A stretch of DNA of 52,418 nt, taken from the IMG/VR virus record IMGVR_UViG_3300036846_000061, positions 1 to 52,418 of that record. One strand, 5' to 3'. Below the pieces are notes generated by a model. That model ran no database searches and had not been told where the DNA came from. It saw only the letters and a program-made list of their open reading frames with translations. Positions within the stretch are counted from its first letter, which is position 1; each line of letters opens with the position of its first letter. Shown piece after piece: positions 7,856 to 16,512 of this stretch. This stretch comes from a virus. The position numbers and the translations under genes are program-made.

Positions 7856-8295
7856 CATTTAAGGATAAAGATATGGGATGGAAAGAAATAGAATTGAATA
7901 TTAAACAACTCAAAGGACGCAAGGTCAAAATTGGTATAATGGGAAACGAAAGTGTCGAGGGCACCTCAGTTGTGGATTACGCTATCTATAATGAGTTTGG
8001 CACTCGCAATATTCCTAGTCGCCCTTTCATGGCTACCACTGCTGATAGATATAGAGATGCAACGGTTAAGGTTGCTGAAGCGATGGTTGGAAATGTTATA
8101 GACAGGAAGTATAATGTAGACACTATGTTGGCTAGACTTGGCGCTTGGTATCAAGCTAAGGTTCAACAAACAATACGAGATGCTAAAGAATGGGCTGTGC
8201 CTAATAATCCTGAAACTATAAAAGCAAAGGGATCAAGCTCACCTCTTATTGATACTGGAAGGATGGTAGGATCAGTAAGGTATGAAGTAGAATGA
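7849..8295 (+). CDS. Neck protein, HK97 gp10-like
   Basis: A 148-residue protein with the region VKIGIMGNESVEGTSVVDYAIYNEFGTRNIPSRPFM, close to the conserved core (YA..NEFGT...PPRPF) of HK97 gp10-like head-tail connector proteins. ATG 7849 overlaps the previous stop. A second ATG at 7873 has a better AAGG sequence upstream and could be the true start, giving 140 residues. It ends in an ATGA overlap with the next gene. Confidence 0.75.
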   Translation: MVAFKDKDMGWKEIELNIKQLKGRKVKIGIMGNESVEGTSVVDYAIYNEFGTRNIPSRPFMATTADRYRDATVKVAEAMVGNVIDRKYNVDTMLARLGAWYQAKVQQTIRDAKEWAVPNNPETIKAKGSSSPLIDTGRMVGSVRYEVE

Positions 8296-8705
8296 CAACA
8301 TCATTCCGTAAGTCATTCAAAGTATTGAGACGTAGCCTGGGCTATTGGGAGGAAGGTAGATACTTTCCATCAGATAATATTGGACTTCCTGAGCAAGTAA
8401 TGGCTACTGTTCAAATGCCATCTACTGGCGATATGATGAAAATAGAAGTTATGCCTTGGGGTAAGCGCGCGGCAAGATACATAAAGATATATACTGATAC
8501 TAGATTGAATTGTGTAAATCAACGAATTGCCAACACGCGCCAGGAGTATCCAGGAGACATCTTCTACTATGATGGTTCCGAATATTTATTGTTTGGTGAA
8601 GCTGACTTTACTATGTTAAGTCAAACTAGAAAGACCCAAGTATCTCATTGGCGTTATTATGCTTGCGAATTGATCGAGGGATCGAAATTGGAGATGATTA
8701 ATTGA
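8292..8705 (+). CDS. Neck or tail-completion protein, 137 aa
   Basis: A 137-residue protein starting MTTSFRKSFKVLRRSLG. No strong motif is seen, but the conserved-looking stretch IKIYTDTRLNCVN and the Tyr/Trp-rich C-terminus (VSHWRYYACELIEG) resemble neck proteins found between gp10-like and tail-terminator genes in phages with this sheath type. It is coupled to both neighbours by four-base overlaps. Confidence 0.6.
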   Translation: MTTSFRKSFKVLRRSLGYWEEGRYFPSDNIGLPEQVMATVQMPSTGDMMKIEVMPWGKRAARYIKIYTDTRLNCVNQRIANTRQEYPGDIFYYDGSEYLLFGEADFTMLSQTRKTQVSHWRYYACELIEGSKLEMIN

Positions 8706-9298
8706 TCCCTAATCTTTGGCAACTAACAGACTATACAGTTAATACTGTAGGCAAGAAAGGTGTCGAGGTTATCTGGTCGTATCAAAATGCAACTAGAATG
8801 GATAAGCCATACATTGTTCTAGACTATACAAATAATGATATTCCTGATCACGAATGGTATAGCGATGTCGATGTTGAGGGTAATAGAACACTAGCATCTT
8901 GGAGAAAAGCTACTGTAGATATGCAATTCTATTGTGGCCCTGACTCTATGAAGGTAGCTAATTATGTAGCTATGATGTTCTCTACTGAGAAGATATTAGA
9001 CAAAGAAATGGAACTAAATGTATCTGTAGGTAGTCGCTTGTTCTTTTCGCGTATGCCCGCTATGCTTAACAATTCACAATATGAAGAAAGAGCAATATAT
9101 CAATTTGATTTCTATTATACTGAAGAGCTAGAGGAATGGGTTAGCTGGATTGAAGCTACTGAAATTCACGGCGTATATACTGGTTCTTTGACCGAACTTA
9201 CTTGCGATGAACTAATTGATAGTGGACATATTACTGATTGGGATGAATATACTACTGGTTGGGATAATGGCGAAACAGTTTGGGACTATAAGGAATGA
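8702..9298 (+). CDS. Tail terminator / neck protein (LIC_12616-like)
   Basis: A 198-residue protein. The first 150 residues, with KPYIVLDYTN near residue 34, match the type of neck-terminator protein that precedes the sheath gene in DUF3383-sheath phages. The start is TTG 8702, which overlaps the preceding TGA by four bases (TTGA), an unusual start set by that coupling. The last 50 residues are acidic and Thr/Asp/Trp-rich, with two partly repeated blocks (ITDWDEYTTGWDNG). Confidence 0.62.
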   Translation: MIPNLWQLTDYTVNTVGKKGVEVIWSYQNATRMDKPYIVLDYTNNDIPDHEWYSDVDVEGNRTLASWRKATVDMQFYCGPDSMKVANYVAMMFSTEKILDKEMELNVSVGSRLFFSRMPAMLNNSQYEERAIYQFDFYYTEELEEWVSWIEATEIHGVYTGSLTELTCDELIDSGHITDWDEYTTGWDNGETVWDYKE

Positions 9299-10128
9299 CC
9301 AGTCTAGTAGACTTCAGTAAGCCCGAACAAGGCATGGCGCTTACTGCTGATGTGCGCAGTAATTTTGAAATTATATTCAATGAGATTAGCGCGCTTCAAG
9401 ATGCAATGGCACTCATACCACCTCCCAATGATGGACTAACTCAAGACGATGCTGACCTACGTTACTTGCAACTAACTGGCGGAATTGTAAATGGCACATT
9501 ACAAATAAATAGTCAGGGCGGTCTTAGTGTTGGCCCTGATACTATGAATACATTTAATCTTTATCCAGGATATGATCCTGCAACTAATCCAGCAGTATTA
9601 ATGGTGATGGGAGCGGCTGGCTTTTTAATTATGGTTTCTGGTCCTATAGCTGTAACTCACGATCCTGTTGGACCTATGGAGATAGCGACTAAACAATATG
9701 TAGATAACAATGCTGGACTGCCTTTAACTGGTGGCATACTTACTGGTCCTCTAACTATAAATTCTGATACTGATCCTACTCTATATCTGTCGAGCACAGG
9801 AGCCTGGCCAGGAGTAGTGTTAGATTGTGTCGCTGGACAAGGTGCTTATTTTTATGCATCTATAAATGGTCTGGCTCGTTGGAATATAAATTGGATCGGT
9901 GCTGGCGCTGAGACCGGTGCAAATGCCGGATCAGATATGAATATTAGTCGTTATGCCGATGATGGCTCGTTAATTGATATTCTATTTACAATTACTAGAG
10001 CAACGGGATTGATTACTATACTTGCTGATCCCATTGATCCTCTTGGAATTGCAACAAAACAATATGTAGATAATGCAGTGTTACCACTACTAACCAAGAT
10101 TGCCGAACTAGAAGCAAGGCTTCACTGA
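9295..10128 (+). CDS. Tail fibre-like protein, 277 aa
   Basis: The N-terminus (VDFSKPEQGMALTADVRSN) has a clear relative in the fibre at 21809 (IDWTKPIYGLPTTQSVRDN). It is followed by fibre repeat blocks with DADLRYLQLTGGIVNG and two copies of ATKQYVDN, also found in the spike/fibre at 16499. It ends in a short coiled coil (LLTKIAELEARL). It is probably an external fibre or a fibre tip. Its place between neck and sheath genes, away from the other fibres, is unusual. Confidence 0.75.
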   Translation: MTSLVDFSKPEQGMALTADVRSNFEIIFNEISALQDAMALIPPPNDGLTQDDADLRYLQLTGGIVNGTLQINSQGGLSVGPDTMNTFNLYPGYDPATNPAVLMVMGAAGFLIMVSGPIAVTHDPVGPMEIATKQYVDNNAGLPLTGGILTGPLTINSDTDPTLYLSSTGAWPGVVLDCVAGQGAYFYASINGLARWNINWIGAGAETGANAGSDMNISRYADDGSLIDILFTITRATGLITILADPIDPLGIATKQYVDNAVLPLLTKIAELEARLH

Positions 10129-10145
10129 TAACCAAGGAGTAACAA

Positions 10146-11318
10146 ATGGCTAATATTGATCGTATCGTCCAAGTATCTATCCAGTTGCGAACTGCTGGTA
10201 TCACTCAAGCAACGTTTAGTGATTTGCTCTTGTATGGAACCTTTACACAACCTGCTGGTGATACGGCTGTTGTGTATATTATTACTGATCCTGATGAGCT
10301 TTTGGATACATATGGTTGCGCAGCAACTGATGCTATCTATCAGGCAGCATTGGTATTTTTTAGTCAGATACCGCATCCTCCGCAACTCTATATTGGTTTC
10401 GATGCAGGATCGCCGAATATTGATGATGATCTTATGGCCATCAATGAAGAGAATAGTGATTGGTGGGCATTGTGTGATACTAAGCACGATGAGAATAGGG
10501 CACTTGATATTGGTAAATGGATTGAAGGGCACGAGAAGCTTTTCATTACTTGTTTGAGCGATCCTGATAATTCATCCGCAGCAGCTTCAGATACTACATC
10601 CGTTGCTCATCAACTTCAGCAACAGCAACTCTTTAGAACTGCTTGGTGGTTCGATCCTAATGTTGCGAACTTTCCTGATGTAGCTATCGCGTCCAAGAGC
10701 TTCACAAAATATCCTGGCCAGGAGACTTGGGCTAATCAGCGTTTGAGCAATGTAGCCTATAATTATATTTCTGAAACTGTTTTCAATAACCTCTATGCTA
10801 AGAATGGTAATACATTTGAGCCGTTCCGCAATATTGCCATTACTCAAAATGGTAAAGTTGCTGGTGGAGAATGGATTGATGTTATCAGGTTCCGTGATTG
10901 GTTGTGTGAAGAAATTAAGACACGTATCTTCCTGCAGCTTGTGGATAATCGTATTCCATATACTGATCCGGGCATTGCCATTATTAGAACCAGACTACAA
11001 CAAGCTCTTGACTTTGGTGTAACGCGAGGTGGTATTGCTCCGCCAGAGGTTAATGTAGATGGTGATCTGGTTCCTAGCTATACCATTGATGTTCCGCTCT
11101 CCCAGTCCGTTTCTGTCAATGATAAAGCTAATCGTATTCTGCGCGATGTATACTTTACAGCACGACTGGCAGGAGCCATTCATGTAGTAGAGATACAAGG
11201 TGTATTGACTTACGAAGCCTTGCCTGTAGCTACCCCCACTAGTGCAGTAAATGTGGCGATGGTAGCTGAACAGAATAGACGTGCTCTTATGGCCTCTCGC
11301 ACTAATGTTCGTGTATAA
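10146..11318 (+). CDS. Tail sheath protein, DUF3383 type
   Basis: A 390-residue protein resembling the DUF3383 sheath family. The N-terminus MANIDRIVQVSIQLRTAGITQATFSDLL and the following YGTFTQPAGDTAVVY are characteristic. It polymerises around the tail tube and contracts on infection, and is the main evidence for a contractile tail. The ribosome site AAGGAG lies eight bases upstream of ATG 10146. It is followed directly by the tube gene. Confidence 0.85.
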   Translation: MANIDRIVQVSIQLRTAGITQATFSDLLLYGTFTQPAGDTAVVYIITDPDELLDTYGCAATDAIYQAALVFFSQIPHPPQLYIGFDAGSPNIDDDLMAINEENSDWWALCDTKHDENRALDIGKWIEGHEKLFITCLSDPDNSSAAASDTTSVAHQLQQQQLFRTAWWFDPNVANFPDVAIASKSFTKYPGQETWANQRLSNVAYNYISETVFNNLYAKNGNTFEPFRNIAITQNGKVAGGEWIDVIRFRDWLCEEIKTRIFLQLVDNRIPYTDPGIAIIRTRLQQALDFGVTRGGIAPPEVNVDGDLVPSYTIDVPLSQSVSVNDKANRILRDVYFTARLAGAIHVVEIQGVLTYEALPVATPTSAVNVAMVAEQNRRALMASRTNVRV

Positions 11319-11330
11319 GGAGTAACATAG

Positions 11331-11771
11331 ATGGCGATGCGTTCATACAACTCTGCTAAAGTTGTAGTGATCTTCAATGGTTTCCAACTCTCTGGCTTTG
11401 CTGACGGCACCTTCGTAGGTATTGTGATGCAGAATGATGGCATCACCACTCAAGTGGGCGCTGATGGTGAAATTGCTAGGGCTGTTAATACTGATCGTCG
11501 CTGCACTGTCACGGTTACTCTTCAACAGACCTCGCCAGCAAACGACTTTCTTTCTACTATGTTTAGTGTTGATGTTCTTACTTGCGGTGGCAGAGTTGGC
11601 CCGATACTAGTTCAAGATCTTTGTGGCACCACATTGTTCGCTGCTTCCGAGGCTTGGATTGTTAAGCCTGCCGATGCCGAGTTTGGTAAAGAGATTACAA
11701 CTAGGGCGTGGGCTATTCATACCGGCGCACCAGGAACCTATAACATTGGCGGTAATGTTCTGAATTCATAA
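11331..11771 (+). CDS. Tail tube protein, DUF3277-like
   Basis: A 146-residue protein with the expected size and place for the inner tail tube, straight after the sheath gene. The pattern VVVIFNGFQLSGFADGTFV, then NDGITTQVGADGEIARAVN, matches the DUF3277 tube family. It has a good ribosome site (AAGGAGTAACATAG). Confidence 0.82.
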   Translation: MAMRSYNSAKVVVIFNGFQLSGFADGTFVGIVMQNDGITTQVGADGEIARAVNTDRRCTVTVTLQQTSPANDFLSTMFSVDVLTCGGRVGPILVQDLCGTTLFAASEAWIVKPADAEFGKEITTRAWAIHTGAPGTYNIGGNVLNS

Positions 11772-11780
11772 GGGGATATT

Positions 11781-12224
11781 ATGGCTCCGTCTCGCCACGA
11801 GTTCATATTGGACAATGGCAATAAGTTTTACATACGAAGATATGATGCCTTTCTATCATTGAGAATATTGGGAGATATCCAGAAACGATTTCTGGCCCCA
11901 TTTGTTCAAATGATAGAAACTAGAGGCGAACAAAGTAATGGAGAGGATCATTTTGGCCAAGCAGTAGATAAGCTATCACGCAATTTGGAAGGTGATAGTT
12001 TAGTTGATCTTGTAAAGAAAGTATTGCATCCAGACTATGTTACAGTAGCAATTGAAGGTGAGGAGCCAGAGAAGTTTGATGAAGGTATGTTGAATAGAGC
12101 TATTGGTGATGTTTCAGATGTTGTAGCTCTAGTGGTGGAGGTTTTGAAGTATAACTATACTGACCTTTTTACGCGAGGCAGAACCCTTATTGGACAGGCC
12201 CGAGAGAATATGGTAGTCCATTAG
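11781..12224 (+). CDS. Tail assembly chaperone, upstream frame
   Basis: A 147-residue mostly helical protein starting MAPSRHEFILDNGNKFYIRRYDAF, located between tube and tape measure genes, where tail assembly chaperones are always found. A ribosome site (AAGGGGA) precedes it. It ends at TAG 12222-12224, but the -1 frame stays open from 12164 to 12409, so a minor fused product is likely. Confidence 0.72.
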   Translation: MAPSRHEFILDNGNKFYIRRYDAFLSLRILGDIQKRFLAPFVQMIETRGEQSNGEDHFGQAVDKLSRNLEGDSLVDLVKKVLHPDYVTVAIEGEEPEKFDEGMLNRAIGDVSDVVALVVEVLKYNYTDLFTRGRTLIGQARENMVVH

Positions 12225-12409
12225 GCATTCTGCGAGATGATTTCGCTGAAGAACTATTAATCTGGAGACCTATAATGGATGGAATAGTAACATTAGCTGA
12301 AGTGAAATCTGGGGATGTCGATGTGATAGACTTAATGAAATTGAATGCTCTATTGGATATGCGGGCAGCGTTAGAACAACGCGCTGCTCAACCACCGCCA
12401 GGAGCATAA
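12164..12409 (+). CDS. Tail assembly chaperone, -1 frame extension
   Basis: This frame opens after a TGA at 12161 and ends at TAA 12407. It lies in the -1 frame relative to the upstream chaperone, the classical arrangement for a frameshifted G-GT type chaperone. The part after 12225 reads like a real protein (ILRDDFAEELLIWRPIMDG, then DVDVIDLMKLNALLDMRAALEQ). No perfect X XXY YYZ slippery heptamer was found; C CTT TTT at 12164-12170 is the nearest. Alternatively translation may start at ATG 12275, which has GGAG upstream. The end, PPPGA, is encoded by the CGCCAGGAG motif. Confidence 0.6.
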   Translation, partial: PFYARQNPYWTGPREYGSPLGILRDDFAEELLIWRPIMDGIVTLAEVKSGDVDVIDLMKLNALLDMRAALEQRAAQPPPGA

Positions 12410-12413
12410 GCAG

Positions 12414-14447
12414 TTGGCTGTTGTTCGTGAACTCATTACTATACTTGGAACTGAATTTGATCCGAAAGGTGTCCAAGAATATGAACGTGGTATTGGTAGA
12501 ATAAAGGATATTGCTCTTGAAGCTGCTGGCGCTATTGGTATTGTATTCTCAGTAGAAAAGATTGGCGAATTTATTGATGGGCTCCTAGAGAGCGGAAATG
12601 AAATCAAAAAGATTAGAGCACAAATAGAAAATGTTGCTCGGCCATTAGATGATGTCAATGCTGCGATGGATCGCACATTTGATATAGCTCAAAATATAGG
12701 AATAGCATATACAGGAGTAGCAGATACATTCAGAGATTTACTGCAATCTTCTAAAGATGCAAAAGTATCTCAGGAAGAATTGTTAGATGCTACTGAGAAT
12801 ATCTATAAAGCATTGAAGGTAGACAGGGCATCACAAGAACAAACTGACCGTCTATTTGCTATTATAAATCGTATTGATGTAATCGGTAAAGCCAGTCCAC
12901 GTATGATTGGTATGTTACAGAATACATCTATCTCATCAATGAGATTACTGGAGAGTTACTTTCATACAAATGAAGAAGGATTGAGAGCATTAGCTAAAAC
13001 AGGCAAGATTACTTTCGATGAATTTGTAAAAGCTATGGGGACTATGACCCCAGAGCTTCAAGAAAAATTTGGCAAGATACCGTGGACTATTGGTCGAGCA
13101 TGGATTTATACTCGTAACCAAATGGTATTAGCTGCTGCTGAATTTCTTAAGGTAACAAGATTATCTATTATACTTGGAACTGTTCTTAAACGATTGACAG
13201 ATGTTATAGTCAATATGTTTAAGGCTTTCTTTAATGCTATTGGCGGATTAAAGAATGCTATTGAAGTATTAGGTATTGCTATGGCTCTAGTTCTTGGGCC
13301 GAGAATGCTAGCCTATCTTATAGATATGGTCGCTTGGATGTGGAAGTTTACTGCTGCCAATTGGGCTGCTGTAGCTCCATGGGTTGCTATGGCTGCGGCT
13401 GTAGCGGCAGTAGCTATTGCTATTCAAGATTTAGTATATTGGATACAAGGTAAGCCAAGTCTTATTGGAACTTGGGTTGGTTCGTTCAAGGATCTAAAAT
13501 CTAACTTTGCAAATCTAGATATATTTGCAGGCTTCCGTGTCTTTGATGATTTGATGAAAGGTGATTGGAAGAAAGCAATAGATGATTTAGGTATAGCATT
13601 AACAAATACGAAAGCAATTGTATTAGAATTATTGGTTACAATAGGATTGGTAGGCGCTGCATTTGTTGCTTGGAACCTGTTAAAGTTTAGTGGTATCATT
13701 AGTGCTGTTAGAGGACTCACTAATGTTATTCGTGGAGCTAAGACAGAAATTGAAGGTGTAGGAAAAGCTGCTGAAGACCTAGGCAAAACTAAAGGTGTTG
13801 TTCCTGTTAAGACACCAGGACAAGGTGAATTATCAGTAGGTGGTGCTGGCCCTAGAGTTCCAACTAAGTTTGGGGGTGCTGCTGAGGGTGGATTAGGATT
13901 TGGAATTGCATTTGACTATGCACAACGAGAGGCAGAAAAGCGTCCTGCAATAAAAGCAGCAGAAGATAAACTAGCTGCGGATGCCGATGCTTGGTTACTT
14001 AAACATACTAGATATTTGAAATCGGGCTTAGGCAGAGCGGGTGAATATATTTGGGGTCCAGATAAGCCCAAGGAACAATATGGCCCGCCAGAAGTATATG
14101 GCCCGCCAAATCCAAGAATAGGTTTAGGAGCATCTATTGATCCTAAGACTGGCCGCTTCGGAACTCCTGGCGGAGGTGGCTTAGGCAGAGTTAAGTTTTC
14201 TGATTGGGATAAACCAGTTACTGCCATCTCGCCAGGAGCGATGGGAAAGCCTGTAGCTACTACCAATAATGATAATAAACAAATAACGTTCAATCAATCT
14301 AACTCGGTGAATGTGCAAGTCCAAGACGATGCTGGGCTCGCCAGTAGAATAGCGACATCCATTGGAAACTATGCTGGGGAGATGTTCAGTGGCATCGCAA
14401 GAGACTTGGGCAGGTCTAGTCCACGAACAGAAGCCGCAACTCAGTAG
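12414..14447 (+). CDS. Tail tape measure protein
   Basis: At 677 residues this is one of the largest proteins. It combines an N-terminal helical region (with EYERGIGRIKDIALEAAGAIGIV), several hydrophobic segments (about residues 283-300 and 320-342) and a Gly/Pro-rich C-terminal part. This is the make-up of tape measure proteins, which set tail length and enter the cell envelope. The start is TTG 12414; the CGCCAGGAG motif at 12396-12404 supplies the ribosome site nine bases before it. Confidence 0.85.
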   Translation: MAVVRELITILGTEFDPKGVQEYERGIGRIKDIALEAAGAIGIVFSVEKIGEFIDGLLESGNEIKKIRAQIENVARPLDDVNAAMDRTFDIAQNIGIAYTGVADTFRDLLQSSKDAKVSQEELLDATENIYKALKVDRASQEQTDRLFAIINRIDVIGKASPRMIGMLQNTSISSMRLLESYFHTNEEGLRALAKTGKITFDEFVKAMGTMTPELQEKFGKIPWTIGRAWIYTRNQMVLAAAEFLKVTRLSIILGTVLKRLTDVIVNMFKAFFNAIGGLKNAIEVLGIAMALVLGPRMLAYLIDMVAWMWKFTAANWAAVAPWVAMAAAVAAVAIAIQDLVYWIQGKPSLIGTWVGSFKDLKSNFANLDIFAGFRVFDDLMKGDWKKAIDDLGIALTNTKAIVLELLVTIGLVGAAFVAWNLLKFSGIISAVRGLTNVIRGAKTEIEGVGKAAEDLGKTKGVVPVKTPGQGELSVGGAGPRVPTKFGGAAEGGLGFGIAFDYAQREAEKRPAIKAAEDKLAADADAWLLKHTRYLKSGLGRAGEYIWGPDKPKEQYGPPEVYGPPNPRIGLGASIDPKTGRFGTPGGGGLGRVKFSDWDKPVTAISPGAMGKPVATTNNDNKQITFNQSNSVNVQVQDDAGLASRIATSIGNYAGEMFSGIARDLGRSSPRTEAATQ

Positions 14448-14533
14448 ATATTGTATAAGACATGGCATATCATATTCATCTACTAATTGTCCTCAGTGTA
14501 TACTCAATAAAACTACAATATGTGAGTTTATAA

Positions 14534-15154
14534 ATGGCTCTGTTTGGAGTGTTTCAAGCCCAACAGCAAAGTTACCTCGCGTATCTAGCACTAGACGTGC
14601 TCGTTACTGAGTCTGTCACTTTACCTAGTGATGTAACCAAGTATCCTATTGAAGATGGTGGTGGAGACTTTACTGATCATATAACCGCGCATAATGAAGA
14701 ACTTAAGATCAGCGGAGCTATATCATCAGCCACTAGTTTCGGAATGGAGTTTGGTCCGCTTTGTTATTCTAAATTGATCGATGCAGTAGAACAACTAAGG
14801 AAGATGCATAAGGAAAGGAAGACAGTAACAATAACAACTGGTCTTGGCCAATATGAAGATATGGCATTCACTGATCTTACTATAGAAAGATCAAACAATG
14901 CTACTACTGGCGGTCAATGGCTAACTATAAATGCTGGTCTACGTAAGATCATAAAGGTAACACTCAAGACTGCTGATCTACCACCAGAACAAAATGCTGC
15001 GTCTAGTGCAAAAGGTAAGATGGGAAAGACAAATCAGAAAGTGAGTAAGTCTACTGACACTACAACTCCTGGCGGGAGCTTAGCTTTGAATGGTGCTGAA
15101 AATTTGAAGGCTAAGACTGGCGTTAATGTTATCGGACCACAAAGTGGAATTTGA
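14534..15154 (+). CDS. Distal tail (Dit-like) baseplate protein
   Basis: A 206-residue protein. The first 150 residues, with ESVTLPSDVTKYPIEDGGGDFTDHI and a following HNEELKISGAISS, match the N-terminal domain of Dit-like tail proteins that link tube and baseplate hub. The C-terminal 50 residues are Lys/Thr/Ser-rich and probably disordered. It is the first gene after the tape measure, in the usual order Dit, plug, hub. Confidence 0.75.
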   Translation: MALFGVFQAQQQSYLAYLALDVLVTESVTLPSDVTKYPIEDGGGDFTDHITAHNEELKISGAISSATSFGMEFGPLCYSKLIDAVEQLRKMHKERKTVTITTGLGQYEDMAFTDLTIERSNNATTGGQWLTINAGLRKIIKVTLKTADLPPEQNAASSAKGKMGKTNQKVSKSTDTTTPGGSLALNGAENLKAKTGVNVIGPQSGI

Positions 15155-15155
15155 T

Positions 15156-15527
15156 ATGTTTGTTATTCCAGTTCAAGACTTGAATAGTCAATCTCTAGAA
15201 GTAGAACTAGATGGATTGATCTTTTATATTATTCTGAACTGGAATGATAGCGGACAATATTGGCATATGAGTATTCGCAACTCTACATTCGATCATCTAG
15301 TAGATGGCATATCAGTATCTGCTAACTATCCTTTGACTTGGCAATATAGATACTCCGATATGCCGCCAGGAGAATTGCAAGTGTTGACTGAATATTATAG
15401 AAGTGGACCTGTGCCTAGAGATGGTTTCAGCAGCGGACAATATCAATTAGTTTATCAAGAGTATGCTGATCTAGTTGCGCTTAATGTAATGCCTGAGTAT
15501 GGGGAGACTTCGCCAATTGTTATATGA
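15156..15527 (+). CDS. Baseplate plug protein (cyanophage Pam3 type)
   Basis: A 123-residue protein: MFVIPVQDLNSQSLEVELDG, then FYIILNWNDSGQYWHMSI and LTWQYRYSDMPPGELQV. This matches the small beta-rich plug protein described in simple contractile baseplates such as that of cyanophage Pam3. ATG 15156 directly follows the previous TGA. The tail end overlaps the hub gene. Confidence 0.7.
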   Translation: MFVIPVQDLNSQSLEVELDGLIFYIILNWNDSGQYWHMSIRNSTFDHLVDGISVSANYPLTWQYRYSDMPPGELQVLTEYYRSGPVPRDGFSSGQYQLVYQEYADLVALNVMPEYGETSPIVI

Positions 15528-16512
15528 TAGAACATATCGTTTGTTAGTTGGAAAGAAAGGTGAGACTCAAGGTATAGAGATCACAGACTCATTGCGTATT
15601 CAATTTGATATTGAAAAGACTGCTAAGAAAAATCCTAATAAGAGCACAATCAAAGTATATAATTTGAAGAAAGAAACAAGAGCAGAATTTGAAAAACCAG
15701 ATACTAGAGTTGTTTTATATGCTGGATATAAAGATGAAGCCGGAGCAATATTGATCTTTCAAGGTAATGTAAGTTATGCATGGTCAAAGAAAGATGGACC
15801 GGATATCATTACGGAATTTGAACTTGGAGATGGTGCTCAAGAAATCCGTGATACGACAGTATCAGTTGGTTACGGCAAAGGTATTAAATCAACTCAAGTT
15901 CTCAATGATGTCTCCAAACAGATGGGGTTGCCGTTAACATTACCCAATGACGCTCCCACTAGAGTATGGAATAATGGCCTATCATTTCATGGACCTGCTA
16001 GAACTTTGCTAGACAAAGTTACTAAAGGAACTGGATTGGAATGGTCTATACAGAATGGAAACTTGCAAGTAATAGAACATGGAATGGTAACAACTAGACA
16101 AGGAGTATTGATTGCTCAAGATAGCGGAATGATAGGTTCTCCTGAAAGGGAGCGATTGGCCAAAGCTCATACTCATGCTAAAGGAACAGGCAAGACTGTT
16201 GGTCAACCTATTATAGAGCCTGATTATGATGGCTGGAAAGTAAAGTCTTTGCTTATGCCTATGCTTAGTCCTGGTGACCGAATTAAGTTAGAGGCAATGT
16301 TTGTAAATGGGGTGTATAGAATAGAACAAATAAAACACAATGGAGATAGCGATGCTTCTGGCGATTGGCAATCAGAGTTAAGAGTTGTTGATCCTAGGAA
16401 ACCAATTAAAGATACTGCTTCTAAAGCAACTACCCAGAGAGGAACAATAAGCGATAACAGCGATGAGTTTGATATGGTAGATGAAGGAGTATTGCTCTAT
16501 GCTGCGGCTTGA
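15499..16512 (+). CDS. Baseplate hub protein (gp27-like)
   Basis: A 337-residue protein of hub type: early [22 protein letters not shown], then [17 protein letters not shown], and a C-terminal [26 protein letters not shown]. Such hubs sit below the tube and carry the spike. ATG 15499 lies inside the plug gene; the later TTG 15520 is another possible start. The overlap with the spike gene is 14 bases. Confidence 0.75.
   Translation: MGRLRQLLYDRTYRLLVGKKGETQGIEITDSLRIQFDIEKTAKKNPNKSTIKVYNLKKETRAEFEKPDTRVVLYAGYKDEAGAILIFQGNVSYAWSKKDGPDIITEFELGDGAQEIRDTTVSVGYGKGIKSTQVLNDVSKQMGLPLTLPNDAPTRVWNNGLSFHGPARTLLDKVTKGTGLEWSIQNGNLQVIEHGMVTTRQGVLIAQDSGMIGSPERERLAKAHTHAKGTGKTVGQPIIEPDYDGWKVKSLLMPMLSPGDRIKLEAMFVNGVYRIEQIKHNGDSDASGDWQSELRVVDPRKPIKDTASKATTQRGTISDNSDEFDMVDEGVLLYAAA

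Noticed and set aside
14371-14610. Frame overlapping the tape measure end with a zinc-like CIRHG...CPQC motif
   Set aside because: The Cys motif is attractive, but the frame starts deep inside the tape measure gene, has no ribosome site and runs into the Dit-like gene.
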